A stretch of DNA of 64,000 nt from an uncultured Gammaproteobacteria bacterium (GCA_943788005.1 CALSOP010000002.1:898573-962572); one strand, 5' to 3'. Numbered from the stretch's first letter, positions 8,801 to 18,732 are shown. A program made the numbers and translations. Notes: generated by a model from the sequence alone, not told the origin.

Positions 8801-11324
8801 TGGTCCGGTTACTAATCGTCGGTTTAGTCGACGCACTGTCAGAAAGGCAGTGATTATCTCTGTATCCGTTCTGGTGTTTTTTCTTGTGGCTGGCGGCGCT
8901 TGGAAAATGTTCTCAAGTCTGTCTGCCAGTTCTGAAAAAGAAGAACTTCAAGCGAGAGATGTTGCGGCAAGAAATATTGCAACAAATGTTCAACAAAACC
9001 TGGGGCAGTTAAAAGAGAAGCTTTCTGCTTTGGCAAAGGATGCACAAACAATTGAATTATTTCAACAAGATGCCGATGCTGCGACCTTAAGAGCTGTCGC
9101 AGCAGAAAAAGAACCGTTATTCGATCAAGCTTTAAAGCTACGTTATTTAAACCCAGGTTCATATTCGCAAGATGATTCCGAGGTGCCGCCGCTAAGTTAC
9201 GCCTCGTTAGATATGCTTAACAAGGCAGAGACAACCAGCCAGATAAATACGGAAGTTCATTTGTTCGGTGCTATCAACCAGCATGTCGTCATGATTGAGC
9301 GCGTCGTCAACAATGCGTTTGAGTTGATTGGTTTATTGCACTTGAGTCTGAACGTCAGTTTGCTCAATGATCTTTTAAATGGCATTGATTTAGACAATGG
9401 CTATGCCGAGTTAACTCAGCGTGCCGCTGGAAAGACTTTGGTCTTGGCAAAGATTGGTGATGAGAGCCAAAGACAAGGCGCGGCAACAACAGTTAGTGTG
9501 AATGATACGCGTTGGATAATTGCTTATTGGTCTGGTAGTTCGCCAATAATGTCAGAGGGCGGAGCTTCCTCATCTATTATACCAATAATATTAATCGTTC
9601 TTGCATTATTGCTTATTGGCGCAGGCGTATATTTTGTCGTGATTAAAAAAGGATCTTCATCCTCGGAGGATGTAGGCGATCTACTTACCTATGAGGGTGC
9701 GGTTCGTGCTATTGCCGAAGGTGCACATGCCGGTGTCGAGCAATTGATTCCTCATCTACCTAAAGCGGATAGAATCACGGCAAATCTAAAGCCACTGTCT
9801 CAAGGGATTAATACGGACGACGCGACGATGATTGTTATGCCTCCAAGCGAGCCAGAAGCCTCAGCATCTGAGACAACAGACCAGGCCGACACATTCGACA
9901 TCACTGCTGAGCCAGAACAAGAAAGCGCGCCAAGTGAGCCAGAGCAGCCACAAATAGCCCCGGTAATTTTTCGTGCTTATGATATCCGTGGCGTTGTTGG
10001 TGAGACATTAACTGAGGCTGCCGTTTATGAGATTGCCAGAGCGATTGGGACGATGGCGCATGAGCGTGGCCAACAAGGTATTGTCGTTGCTAGAGATGGT
10101 AGAGATTCAAGCCCAGAATTATGTGAGGCGTTGATTAAAGGTCTAACAAGCACGGGTAGAGATGTGATTGATATTGGTATGGTACCAACACCAGTACTCT
10201 ACTTCGCTACATACCACCTTGAAACGGGTAGTGGCGTGATGGTCACCGGCAGTCATAATGCCGCAGAATATAATGGGCTCAAAATTATGTTAGGCGGTAA
10301 TACACTTAGTGGCGATGACATAAAGGATATCCAGAACCGTACTATTTCTGGCGAGCATGCTGTTGGTCAAGGCGATGTTCGTCATGCTGATATCTCTGCT
10401 GATTATGTTCGACGAATAACAGAAGATATTCCTGTTGCATTAGGTTCTTCATTAAAGATTGTTGTTGATTGTGGCAATGGTGTGGCGGGCACATTGGCTC
10501 CGCAATTACTGAATGCTATTGGGCACGACGTTATAGAACTCTATTGTGATATAGACGGTAAGTTTCCAAATCACCATCCTGATCCTAGCCAGCCGGAAAA
10601 CCTGAAAGATCTTGTTGATAAAGTTAAGGCTGAAGGCGCTGATGTTGGTTTTGCTTTTGATGGTGATGGCGATCGACTGGGTCTGGTTGATGGTGAAGGG
10701 AATATTATTTGGCCAGATCGTCAGCTTATGCTGTTAGCTAAAGACGTTCTATCGCGCAATCAAGGCGCTAATATTATCTTTGATGTTAAATGTAGTCGCT
10801 ATCTTAAATCAATAATTGAATCAAATGGCGGTGTGCCAATGATGTGGAAGACAGGACACTCCTTTATCAAAAACAAGATGAAGGAAGTCGATGCACCGTT
10901 GGCAGGCGAACTCAGCGGTCATATCTTTTTTAAAGAACGTTGGTATGGTTTTGATGACGCACTTTATACTGCTGCGCGTTTTATAGAAATTTTTACTAAC
11001 GCCAAACAAACGCCAACCGAATTGTTTTCTGAATTACCCGAAGGTGTCTCAACGCCTGAGTTAAGAATGGCATTGACTGAAGATCAACATGCAGGCTTTA
11101 TGGAAGAGCTTGTTGAAAAAATGGCTGTGCCCGGCGTAGAGATTAGTGATCTTGATGGGCTACGTATTGAGTACAGTGACGGCTGGGGATTAGCCAGACC
11201 TTCGAATACATCACCTAATATTATCTTGAGGTTTGAAGGAGAGAATGAGGCCGCGCTCGAACGGATTAAGTCAGAGTTTCGTGCCGCGATTCAAGAAATC
11301 ATACCTGTTGATTTACCATTTTAA
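8793..11324 (+). CDS. algC: Phosphomannomutase/phosphoglucomutase with long membrane-anchored N-terminal extension
   Basis: 843 residues, nearly twice the usual 450-465. Residues about 390-843 form the catalytic domain: [12 protein letters not shown], the phosphoserine loop TGSHNA near 486, the metal loop DGDGDRLGL near 622, the sugar loop GELSGH and the phosphate loop RPSNTSPN. Residues 1-390 hold a membrane segment near 18-40, a roughly 220-residue presumably periplasmic domain, a second segment near 260-284, and an acidic Pro/Glu-rich linker near 345-388. Long AlgC forms are known in some gammaproteobacteria; the function of the extension is unknown. TGSHNA replaces the usual TGSHNP but keeps the serine. 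Confidence 0.92.
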   Translation: MVDGPVTNRRFSRRTVRKAVIISVSVLVFFLVAGGAWKMFSSLSASSEKEELQARDVAARNIATNVQQNLGQLKEKLSALAKDAQTIELFQQDADAATLRAVAAEKEPLFDQALKLRYLNPGSYSQDDSEVPPLSYASLDMLNKAETTSQINTEVHLFGAINQHVVMIERVVNNAFELIGLLHLSLNVSLLNDLLNGIDLDNGYAELTQRAAGKTLVLAKIGDESQRQGAATTVSVNDTRWIIAYWSGSSPIMSEGGASSSIIPIILIVLALLLIGAGVYFVVIKKGSSSSEDVGDLLTYEGAVRAIAEGAHAGVEQLIPHLPKADRITANLKPLSQGINTDDATMIVMPPSEPEASASETTDQADTFDITAEPEQESAPSEPEQPQIAPVIFRAYDIRGVVGETLTEAAVYEIARAIGTMAHERGQQGIVVARDGRDSSPELCEALIKGLTSTGRDVIDIGMVPTPVLYFATYHLETGSGVMVTGSHNAAEYNGLKIMLGGNTLSGDDIKDIQNRTISGEHAVGQGDVRHADISADYVRRITEDIPVALGSSLKIVVDCGNGVAGTLAPQLLNAIGHDVIELYCDIDGKFPNHHPDPSQPENLKDLVDKVKAEGADVGFAFDGDGDRLGLVDGEGNIIWPDRQLMLLAKDVLSRNQGANIIFDVKCSRYLKSIIESNGGVPMMWKTGHSFIKNKMKEVDAPLAGELSGHIFFKERWYGFDDALYTAARFIEIFTNAKQTPTELFSELPEGVSTPELRMALTEDQHAGFMEELVEKMAVPGVEISDLDGLRIEYSDGWGLARPSNTSPNIILRFEGENEAALERIKSEFRAAIQEIIPVDLPF

Positions 11325-11379
11325 CGTATTGCTACGCGACAGCCTTTTACATTCAGAATTAGTGCTTACTAAATAATAA

Positions 11380-12294
<915 letters not shown>

Positions 12295-12307
12295 TAATGA
12301 GGGCATA

Positions 12308-12898
12308 ATGACAACGAACACCAAGCCTAACAGACGTCAACAGATCCTCGAAGTATTGGCTCACGAACTGGAAACAAACCCGGGTTTGCGAATTACTACG
12401 GCAAGCCTTGCTGGTGCAGTAGGCGTCTCAGAGGCCGCTTTATATCGACATTTTGCGAGCAAGGCAAAAATGTTTGAAGCCTTGATTGATTTTGCAGAAG
12501 AGTCGGTCTTTGGGCTGGTTAACAAAATTATCAGTAATGAATCAGATGTGACGGTGCGTTGTGAAAAGATCATTCAATTAATGCTGGGCTTTTCCGAAAG
12601 GAACCCTGGTATTACGCGTATTTTGATTGGTGATGCGTTACTTGGAGAGAACGAACGCTTGCATGCTCGAGTCGTACAGTTCTTTGAACGACTGGAGACA
12701 CAAATACGACAGATTTTACGCGAAGCTAATTTGGGTGAGGGACCAAGAGCAATCAGCAATCTGGAGGCGGCGGCCAATCAAATGTTGACTTACACCGAAG
12801 GCAAAATGTCGCAATTTGTGCGTAGTTCATTCACAAAAAAACCCACTGAACATTGGGATGATCAGTGGGTTGCATTGAAAGCTGGTTTATTTAGATAG
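12308..12898 (+). CDS. slmA: Nucleoid occlusion factor SlmA (TetR family)
   Basis: 196 residues. The N-terminal TetR helix-turn-helix shows RITTASLAGAVGVSEAALYRHFASKAKMFEALI, followed by the SlmA-type C-terminal domain (NPGITRILIGDALLGENERL and EGKMSQFVRSSF). SlmA binds specific chromosomal sites and blocks FtsZ rings over the nucleoid. It starts 13 bases after argB. The last 20 codons double as the terminator of the convergent gene. Confidence 0.95.
   Translation: MTTNTKPNRRQQILEVLAHELETNPGLRITTASLAGAVGVSEAALYRHFASKAKMFEALIDFAEESVFGLVNKIISNESDVTVRCEKIIQLMLGFSERNPGITRILIGDALLGENERLHARVVQFFERLETQIRQILREANLGEGPRAISNLEAAANQMLTYTEGKMSQFVRSSFTKKPTEHWDDQWVALKAGLFR
12834..12871 (-). terminator. Leftward terminator embedded in the slmA 3' coding end
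   Basis: A perfect 10-base inverted repeat (AACCCACTGA / TCAGTGGGTT, 12-base loop) is preceded on the + strand by seven A residues. Read on the minus strand this is a stem followed by a T-run, a canonical rho-independent terminator about 28 bases past the stop of the leftward DUF4124 gene. Confidence 0.85.
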
Positions 12899-13555
12899 TT
12901 ATTCTATTCCTTTCAACTCTTTGAAGTGTTTGATATCTGCTGCATGCGAGCTTTTAATCTCTTCTTGCTCGATACGTTTTCCTTCAATAAATTTATCGTT
13001 ATTACTAATTTGTCGATTTAGTGACTCGATATCTTCTAGTAATGCTTCTGGTGGAACTTTGCCACTCCTCTCAGCATCAGCTGCTGTTTGAATACGTTTA
13101 TCAAGATCAAGCTGTATTTTATCATTTCGTGCTTGAGTCAGTTTTATAGTTGCTTCCAAGGCAGTAACTCGTTCATCACGTGCTCTTTCGATATCGCTGA
13201 CATTACTAAATGTTGCTAAAAGTATTTGATCTTGCTTTTTCTTTTCAGCGTTAAGTTTTGCTTGCTCGGCCTGTTCTTTTTCCAGGCGTCTTGCTTCAGC
13301 CAGTTCCTCATCTGTTTTGGCGCGTTCGGTTTTTTCCCGGACAATCCCGCCTTTGCCAAGTTCCTGGTGTTCTTTTTGTGCAAACTCAGGTGGAATGCTG
13401 TTACCACATTCTCTTACGCCTTCATTGTTGGTCCAACACTTCATTCTGGCCTGTGCTGTCCCAGAGAGAGTCAATCCACTTAGCGCAAACATGACGATCA
13501 TAGTGCTAAATAATTGTTTCTCATAATTCCTCCTGACATTTAAATTTTTTCGCAT
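12899..13555 (-). CDS. DUF4124-type secreted coiled-coil protein
   Basis: The frame encodes 218 residues: a signal peptide (MIVMFALSGLTLSGTAQA), a short Cys-containing DUF4124-like segment (MKCWTNNEGVRECGNSIPPEF), then about 150 residues of charged coiled coil. Expected location is the periplasm; function unknown. A strong AGGAGG site precedes an ATG at 13524 that is out of frame with the body. Adding one A to the run after it would give a normal start (MRKQLFSTMIV). Either translation begins at 13555 without a clear site, or one base is missing. It converges on slmA with no gap. Confidence 0.75.
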   Translation of the reverse strand: MRKNLNVRRNYEKQLFSTMIVMFALSGLTLSGTAQARMKCWTNNEGVRECGNSIPPEFAQKEHQELGKGGIVREKTERAKTDEELAEARRLEKEQAEQAKLNAEKKKQDQILLATFSNVSDIERARDERVTALEATIKLTQARNDKIQLDLDKRIQTAADAERSGKVPPEALLEDIESLNRQISNNDKFIEGKRIEQEEIKSSHAADIKHFKELKGIE

Positions 13556-13588
13556 GAACTGCGATTATAGTACGCCTCTTACTTGAGA

Positions 13589-14239
13589 TCATGCTTGTAC
13601 TGAACCATATTCCTGTTTATAGCTGTTTATAGCATCAAGATGTTCGGGCATTTCACCATGTTCAGCCAGAAAAGTAATAATATTGTCTAGACTGACAATA
13701 CTTATGACCTGAATATTGTGTAGTTGTTCCACCTCCTGAATGGCAGATAACGGACCTTCGCCACGTTCCTGGCGATCAACTGCGACTACGGCAGCTACAG
13801 TACTAGCCCCTTTGGCGCTAATTAGCGCTTTAGATTCTCGAATCGAAGTGCCTGCAGATATAACATCATCGATTATTAATACACGTCCATTAATATCTGC
13901 ACCAAAGGTGATGCCGCCTTCACCATGATCCTTAACTTCTTTTCTGTTAAAACAAAATGGGTAGTTCTCTTGATGTTCTTCCTGAAAGGCAATTGCCATC
14001 GTTGATGCCAGTGGGATGCCTTTATAGGCTGGGCCATAAATCATATCGAACTGCACGGCTGCATGTTTTACAGCAGAGGCATAATATTTACCCAGCTCAG
14101 ACAGACTCTTGCCATCGTTAAATAAGCCGCTATTAAAAAAATACGGGCTAACACGACCTGACTTCAGTGTGAATTCACCAAATCGTAGCACTTCTTTATC
14201 TATAGCAAACTCGATAAATTCTTTTTGATATTGTTCCAT
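13589..14239 (-). CDS. pyrE: Orotate phosphoribosyltransferase
   Basis: 216 residues from MEQYQKEFIEFA; this ATG is preceded by AAAGG at good spacing, whereas the ATG 18 bases upstream is not. Visible are FTLKSGRVSPYFFN, the PRPP-adjacent AYKGIPLAS, RKEVKDHGEGG and the PRPP-binding VLIIDDVISAGTS. It makes orotidine monophosphate in pyrimidine synthesis. Location near slmA matches E. coli order. Divergent from the exonuclease gene. Confidence 0.96.
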   Translation of the reverse strand: MEQYQKEFIEFAIDKEVLRFGEFTLKSGRVSPYFFNSGLFNDGKSLSELGKYYASAVKHAAVQFDMIYGPAYKGIPLASTMAIAFQEEHQENYPFCFNRKEVKDHGEGGITFGADINGRVLIIDDVISAGTSIRESKALISAKGASTVAAVVAVDRQERGEGPLSAIQEVEQLHNIQVISIVSLDNIITFLAEHGEMPEHLDAINSYKQEYGSVQA

Positions 14240-14353
14240 TAATCGACCTTTGTTCATAAATTCATTTGCGAAAAAGGTGTTGGTCTCTGTTCGACGCTAC
14301 CAACTGCCTTTATGTAGCCGTATGATACATTGCAAAATAAACAGGGGGTAGTA

Positions 14354-15127
14354 GTGAAAGTTATCAGTGTTAATGCCAACGGTATCCGTGCCGCACATAG
14401 AAAAGGATTTTTTGACTGGATACAGAAACAACAAGCAGACGTTATCTGTATTCAGGAGACCAAGGCACAAATTGATCAATTAGTTGATGAGATATTGCAG
14501 CCTAAAGGTTATTACGCCAGTTTTAATGATGCTGAAAAAAAAGGTTATAGTGGAACGGCCATCTATAGTAAAAAAGAACCGGATAAAATAATCAATAAAC
14601 TCGGTTGGTCGGTGCCTGATACCGAAGGTCGTTTTTTGCAATTTGATTTTGGCAAACTCAGTATTATTTCATTGTATCTACCATCAGGATCATCAAAAGA
14701 AGAGCGACAGATAATTAAGTTTGATTTTCTCGATCGGTTTACGCCAATTTTAAAAAAGATGCGTAGACAAAAACGCGAATATATTATTTGCGGAGACTGG
14801 AATATTGCACATAAAGAGATCGATCTTAAAAACTGGAAAGGTAATTTAAAGAATTCCGGTTTTCTACCAGAAGAACGTGCATGGATGGATGAGTTGTTTG
14901 GCTCGGTAGGCATGGTCGATTCATTTCGTGAGATAAACCAAGAGCCCGATCAATACACTTGGTGGTCAAATCGCGGACAGGCATGGGCTAAAAATGTTGG
15001 ATGGCGGATTGATTATCAAGTGGTGACACCGGGTTTAAAAGATAAGATTAAATCTGTATCGATTTATAAGGATGAACGATTTTCGGATCATGCTCCGTTG
15101 ATCACGGATTATGATTTAGAGTTTTAG
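14354..15127 (+). CDS. xth: Exodeoxyribonuclease III (AP endonuclease)
   Basis: 257 residues starting at GTG (VKVISVNANGIRAA), preceded by AGGGGG at 5 bases. Conserved active-site segments of the ExoIII/APE1 family are all present: NANGIR, the metal glutamate in CIQETKA, GYSGTAIYSK, the catalytic aspartate in CGDWNIAH, YTWWSNRG and the terminal SDHAPLI. It cleaves at abasic sites and degrades 3' ends during base excision repair. Divergently placed from pyrE, as in Pseudomonas. Confidence 0.95.
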   Translation: MKVISVNANGIRAAHRKGFFDWIQKQQADVICIQETKAQIDQLVDEILQPKGYYASFNDAEKKGYSGTAIYSKKEPDKIINKLGWSVPDTEGRFLQFDFGKLSIISLYLPSGSSKEERQIIKFDFLDRFTPILKKMRRQKREYIICGDWNIAHKEIDLKNWKGNLKNSGFLPEERAWMDELFGSVGMVDSFREINQEPDQYTWWSNRGQAWAKNVGWRIDYQVVTPGLKDKIKSVSIYKDERFSDHAPLITDYDLEF

Positions 15128-15210
15128 TTGTTAGTTTGTGATTTCCGTGCCAACGGGGATCCAGTTGAATATTAAAATTCATTATGTTTTTTGAGTTTGG
15201 TTTTCACCTG

Positions 15211-15450
15211 ATGGCGAGTTACTTTCTCTTGCATGCCCAAGAGATTAAGTAACCAAAGAGAAGGGCACCCGAATGCTTTGGCCTAAAGGCTCCCCTCGTC
15301 GGCGTCCTGTTATTCGGGTCGCGCATACATTCGTCCCTGAATGAATGCGCTCAATTTTGCGCCCTGCACAATTGCCCCGATAACAGCCCACGTCCTCGGC
15401 AAAGCACAACGGGTTTTATAAAGCCTACCCCATTTGAAGTAGGTTTGAAT
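15211..15450. repeat. Composite palindromic intergenic element
   Basis: The 524-base gap between xth and the VIT gene carries nested inverted repeats and no convincing coding sequence. They are a hairpin at 15218-15253 (GTTACTT / AAGTAAC ends), a long pair CTGTTATTCGGG / CCCCGATAACAG, a hairpin around GCGCATACATTC / GAATGAATGCGC, and a short CCTAC / GTAGG stem. It resembles intergenic repeats scattered in many proteobacterial genomes. From 15451 to 15651 I see nothing specific. Confidence 0.65.
15216..15270 (+). repeat. Repeat core, copy A (same family as 17808-17860)
   Basis: 55 bases starting GAGTTACTTT and ending GGGCACCC. Aligned to the reverse complement of 17808-17860 they share the GAG..ACTTT start, TTGC.TG.CCAA, CTAAC/GTAAC and .CCACCC/GCACCC blocks. 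The two copies face opposite ways and bracket the VIT/permease/thioredoxin genes. Confidence 0.65.
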
Positions 15451-15651
15451 GATTTAAACATCATCTCTTTTCTATAAATAGAATCTATTCAAAGTGATAT
15501 TAGATATGTCAGCTTTTAGTGATTGGTTAAAATGTTAATATTCAGCAACCGACCCAAAGTAGACACTTTAACAAAAGCTAAACTAGCGATAGTCATATGG
15601 GTTTCCTTATAAACAGACTGTTAGCTGTAACAAGAATTATCGAGAAATCTT

Positions 15652-16341
15652 ATGAGTCATAGCGAAATACATAGATCACATCGCGTAGGGTGGTTACGGG
15701 CAGCAGTACTTGGTGCAAATGACGGAATAGTATCTACTGCAAGTCTTATTATTGGTGTTGCAGCTGCGAGTGCCGCCCGTGAAGGTATTCTTCTCGCCGG
15801 AGTTGCTGGTTTAGTTGCAGGCGCGATGTCTATGGCTGCTGGTGAATACGTTTCGGTTAGCTCTCAGTTAGATACTGAAAATGCAGATCTCGCACTTGAG
15901 AAAAAAGCGCTAGAACAAAACTATGAGTTTGAAAAAGAGGAGCTCGCTAAAATATATGAAGGCAGAGGGCTAGAGTCAGTACTGGCTAAGCAAGTTGCAG
16001 AGCAGTTAATGGCTCACGATGCACTTGGAGCACATGCCAGAGATGAAATAGGAATTTCGGAGAGTGTTAGCGCCCAGCCCACTCAAGCGGCGTTCTCTTC
16101 GGCAGGCACCTTTACAGTCGGCGCCGCACTTCCATTGTTGGTGGCGTGGGTTGTATCAAGTAGCCAACTTATTCCTGCTGTCGCGGTGTTCTCTCTGGTT
16201 TTTCTCGCCCTTCTTGGTGGTATTGCAGCGCGCGCAGGCGGCGCGTCAATTACCGTAGGTGCCACCAGAGTTACTTTCTGGGGTGCGCTTGCGATGGCAC
16301 TAACAGCAGGCGTAGGTCGAATATTTGGTGTGGTTGCATAA
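15652..16341 (+). CDS. VIT1/CCC1-family Fe/Mn transporter
   Basis: 229 residues with the family's N-terminal signature GWLRAAVLGANDGIVSTASLI and AGAMSMAAGEYVSVSSQ. A charged central loop (about 80-140, likely the cytosolic metal-binding part) is followed by membrane helices near 150-170, 172-195 and 205-227. Family members move ferrous iron or manganese across membranes. It stands upstream of a permease and a thioredoxin-like protein, in a segment with repeats on both sides. Confidence 0.87.
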   Translation: MSHSEIHRSHRVGWLRAAVLGANDGIVSTASLIIGVAAASAAREGILLAGVAGLVAGAMSMAAGEYVSVSSQLDTENADLALEKKALEQNYEFEKEELAKIYEGRGLESVLAKQVAEQLMAHDALGAHARDEIGISESVSAQPTQAAFSSAGTFTVGAALPLLVAWVVSSSQLIPAVAVFSLVFLALLGGIAARAGGASITVGATRVTFWGALAMALTAGVGRIFGVVA

Positions 16342-16491
16342 TGTGGCTTTATCTACAGTGTCTATGTCTTTAGGCACAACATAACCATCACGATGACTAC
16401 CGCTTCTGGCCGAATGATAAAACATAATATAACAAGTCAAAGCGGACAAAGTGCCCCTTAAAAATATAGTCAGGCAATTACCCGAGGGTTT

Positions 16492-17475
16492 ATGTTCTCC
16501 ATTTTCACAAAATTAGCAGATTGGTTGGCTTACTCTTTGTTTGGTTTGGTGCCAGACTCAAAACTGGGGGGAGCACTTCACTTCTTTATAGAAGATACAA
16601 CAAAGATATTTTTCCTGCTGGTCTTGATGATTTATGTTATTGCACTTCTTCGCGCATCACTAAATATTGAGAAGGTGCGTGATTATTTAGCAAAAAATAA
16701 TAAATTTTTTGGCTATCTAATGGGGTCAACATTTGGAGCTATAACGCCCTTTTGTTCCTGCTCCAGCATACCCGTCTTTCTTGGCTTCACATCAGCAGGT
16801 ATACCTGTCGGCATTACAATGTCATTTCTATTAACTTCGCCTCTCATTAATGAGGTAGCAGTATTGCTGTTGTTGAGTTTGGTGGGATGGGAAATAACTA
16901 TTATTTATGTAGCAGTTGGAATGGCTGTAGGTATAGCCGGTGGAATTTTCCTTGACTTTATTCGCGCTGAACAACTTTTACAACCATTCGCGCTGAAGGC
17001 ATATCAAACGGCGAATGTTTCTAATAGCGAACACAACATTGATTCTAAGCTTTCATTTAGAGAGCGCCATAATTTCGCTAAAATAGAGTTATTCGATATT
17101 TTAAATCGTGTTTGGAAGTGGGTCTTTGTTGGTGTCGGGTTAGGCGCAGCATTACACGGCTATGTACCCGACTCATGGTTTGAAGCTAATTTGGGTAGTG
17201 GCCAATGGTGGTCTGTGCCTATAGCAGTCCTTGCTGGAATCCCGCTCTATTCAAATGCCACCGGCGTTATTCCGGTAATGGAAAGTTTAATCCTCAAAGG
17301 GCTTCCACTCGGGACAACATTGGCATTTTGTATGAGTACTGTTGCAGCGAGTTTTCCTGAATTCATCTTGTTAAAGCAGGTAATGACATGGAAGTTACTT
17401 ACTATTATTTTTATACTGTTACTAATGTCATTCACTCTTATCGGGTGGCTAATAAATATAATCTATGTGTTATGA
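16492..17475 (+). CDS. ArsP/DUF318-like membrane permease
   Basis: 327 residues with about eight membrane helices. The characteristic cysteine motif TPFCSCSSIPVFLGF is near residue 85, followed by GITMSFLLTSPLINE, as in the DUF318 permease family that includes ArsP organoarsenical exporters. A second symmetric half shows GIPLYSNATGVIPVMESLILKG. A 9-base gap to the thioredoxin-like gene implies co-translation, a pairing common in this family. The substrate (metalloid, metal or sulfur compound) is not determinable here. Confidence 0.85.
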   Translation: MFSIFTKLADWLAYSLFGLVPDSKLGGALHFFIEDTTKIFFLLVLMIYVIALLRASLNIEKVRDYLAKNNKFFGYLMGSTFGAITPFCSCSSIPVFLGFTSAGIPVGITMSFLLTSPLINEVAVLLLLSLVGWEITIIYVAVGMAVGIAGGIFLDFIRAEQLLQPFALKAYQTANVSNSEHNIDSKLSFRERHNFAKIELFDILNRVWKWVFVGVGLGAALHGYVPDSWFEANLGSGQWWSVPIAVLAGIPLYSNATGVIPVMESLILKGLPLGTTLAFCMSTVAASFPEFILLKQVMTWKLLTIIFILLLMSFTLIGWLINIIYVL

Positions 17476-17484
17476 GGGGGATTT

Positions 17485-17718
17485 GTGAAAGAAATTAAAG
17501 TGCTTGGCAGTGGGTGTGCAAAATGCGTTAAGACCGCTGAGTTTATCCAGGGTGTTGCCAATGATTGTGGAATTCCAGTACACATAGTCAAGGAGTCCAG
17601 TCCCGAAGTCATGCTCAAACATAATGTAATGAGCACGCCGGCAGTCGTTGTAGATAACCAACTGATGCACTCAGGGTCTGTGCCCGATAGAAAAATAATA
17701 GAAGAGTGGTTGACGTAG
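17485..17718 (+). CDS. Small thioredoxin-like protein (MTH895/TM0996 type)
   Basis: 77 residues starting at GTG after GAGGGGG. The active-site CxxC is at residues 11-14 (GSGCAKCVKT), and the cis-proline region reads STPAVVVDN. The length fits the redox-active disulfide protein 2 / mini-thioredoxin family often encoded next to DUF318 permeases. A role in reducing the permease's cysteines or its substrate is inference. Confidence 0.87.
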   Translation: MKEIKVLGSGCAKCVKTAEFIQGVANDCGIPVHIVKESSPEVMLKHNVMSTPAVVVDNQLMHSGSVPDRKIIEEWLT

Positions 17719-17807
17719 TTCAACGAAGCATGCCTAACAAGCGCCTCTTGTCGTCACTGCAGGCTTGGGACAGCCAAAACGTTGGGCTTATTTTGCCTAG
17801 TCTGAAA

Positions 17808-17860
17808 GGGTGGCTTTTTTCTTCGTTAGTTCTTTTTGGCCACGCAAAAAAAAGTGGCTC
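17808..17860 (-). repeat. Repeat core, copy B (inverted relative to 15216-15270)
   Basis: On the minus strand this reads GAGCCACTTTTTTTTGCG, then TGGCCAAAAAGAACTAAC, ending GCCACCC, matching copy A in block order. It forms an imperfect hairpin around TTGGCCACGCAAA. The rest of 17719-17952 shows no gene. Confidence 0.6.
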
Positions 17861-17952
17861 GTCTTCAGACGAAATCAAATCTATAACGGAGATGTAGAAC
17901 TAAAAACTACTCTAGCCTAATAAAATTTATTTAAAAAAAATAAAAAAGAAAG

Positions 17953-18140
17953 GGGGTATCAACCATAATGTCGTTTCAGACGTTGAACTTGAACCAGAGG
18001 TTCAAGTGGGTGTCTTAGGTAGCGTATCAGGCTTTCCACGTGGATGGACTGCACAACAACGCTGCTTTCAGAATCCCTGTGTTATATCTTATCGGCTCAA
18101 GTTACCACGAGAATGATAACGAGCATCACAGAAGATACCC
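17953..18140 (-). ncRNA. ssrS: 6S RNA
   Basis: Read on the minus strand, the roughly 188-nt segment has closing ends GGGTATC and GATACCC. It contains TTGAGCCGATA near its 5' third and CACTTGAACCTCTGGTTCAAG in its 3' third, corresponding to CTGAGCCGATA and the TTGAACC..GGTTCAAG block of E. coli 6S RNA. Length matches the roughly 184 nt of E. coli, and the position directly downstream of zapA is the conserved one. A T-rich stretch follows the 3' end. 6S RNA binds sigma-70 RNA polymerase and lowers its activity in stationary phase. Confidence 0.93.
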
Positions 18141-18151
18141 ATATTTGATTT

Positions 18152-18511
18152 CTATCCGCCTTGAGAGATCGGTTCAGAAACTGGGATATCACTATCAACC
18201 ATATCCAGCTGTTTATCTCTTGTTAAGGCGTCATTAATTTTGTTTTGTAAACGCTTTAAAGTACTGTCTATTTTAAAAGTATAGTCCTGGTTTTCTTTTT
18301 TGTATGCCAGCAATTCATTGGTGATATTTAATGCTGTCATGACTGCAATTCGTTCTGCACCGATTACACCTCCGCCGCTTTTCATTTCGGCCATTTGTTG
18401 ATTCAGGTAATCTACAGATTGTCGTAGTGATTCTTTTTCTTCTTCTTCACAGCCGATCAGATATTCTTTATCGAGGATAGTGACTCTTATTGGTGAGGTG
18501 TCTTTGCTCAT
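18152..18511 (-). CDS. zapA: Cell division protein ZapA
   Basis: 119 residues. The N-terminal dimer domain shows VTILDKEYLIGCEEEEKESLRQ and the C-terminal half is a coiled coil with the conserved ERIAVMTALNITNELL. ZapA promotes bundling of FtsZ filaments. It overlaps the upstream coiled-coil gene by 4 bases and is followed after 11 bases by 6S RNA. Confidence 0.93.
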   Translation of the reverse strand: MSKDTSPIRVTILDKEYLIGCEEEEKESLRQSVDYLNQQMAEMKSGGGVIGAERIAVMTALNITNELLAYKKENQDYTFKIDSTLKRLQNKINDALTRDKQLDMVDSDIPVSEPISQGG

Positions 18512-18732
18512 GCACGTGTTTCCATTGATCGCAAGCGAGATATCATCGATTCGATTCGGGTTCTGGCCTGTTCGGTTTTCTCTATCAAAACGGCGCGTTC
18601 GTTTACCAGGCTGTCTTGTTGGTTACGAAGTGCTGAGTTCTCTGATTTTAGCTGGCTTACAGTGCCAATTAGTTCATCAACCCGAGCTTCTAGGGCTCCG
18701 AGGTCCGTATTTTCAATGTCGTTGTTGCTCAT
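18508..18732 (-). CDS. zapB: ZapB-like/TIGR02449 small coiled-coil protein
   Basis: 74 residues, almost entirely heptad coiled coil (LEARVDELIGTVSQLKSENSALRNQ). Proteins of this size and pattern directly upstream of zapA belong to the TIGR02449 family, considered ZapB-like partners linking ZapA to the division apparatus. The assignment rests on position and coiled-coil shape rather than specific residues. Confidence 0.8.
   Translation of the reverse strand: MSNNDIENTDLGALEARVDELIGTVSQLKSENSALRNQQDSLVNERAVLIEKTEQARTRIESMISRLRSMETRA

Noticed and set aside
13226-13526. Overlapping rightward frames opposite the DUF4124 coiled-coil gene
   Set aside because: They are Phe/Cys-rich shadows created by the Lys/Glu codons of the opposite strand.
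14330-14353. TTG start for exonuclease III
   Set aside because: The GTG at 14354 has a strong AGGGGG site and gives the conserved N-terminus.
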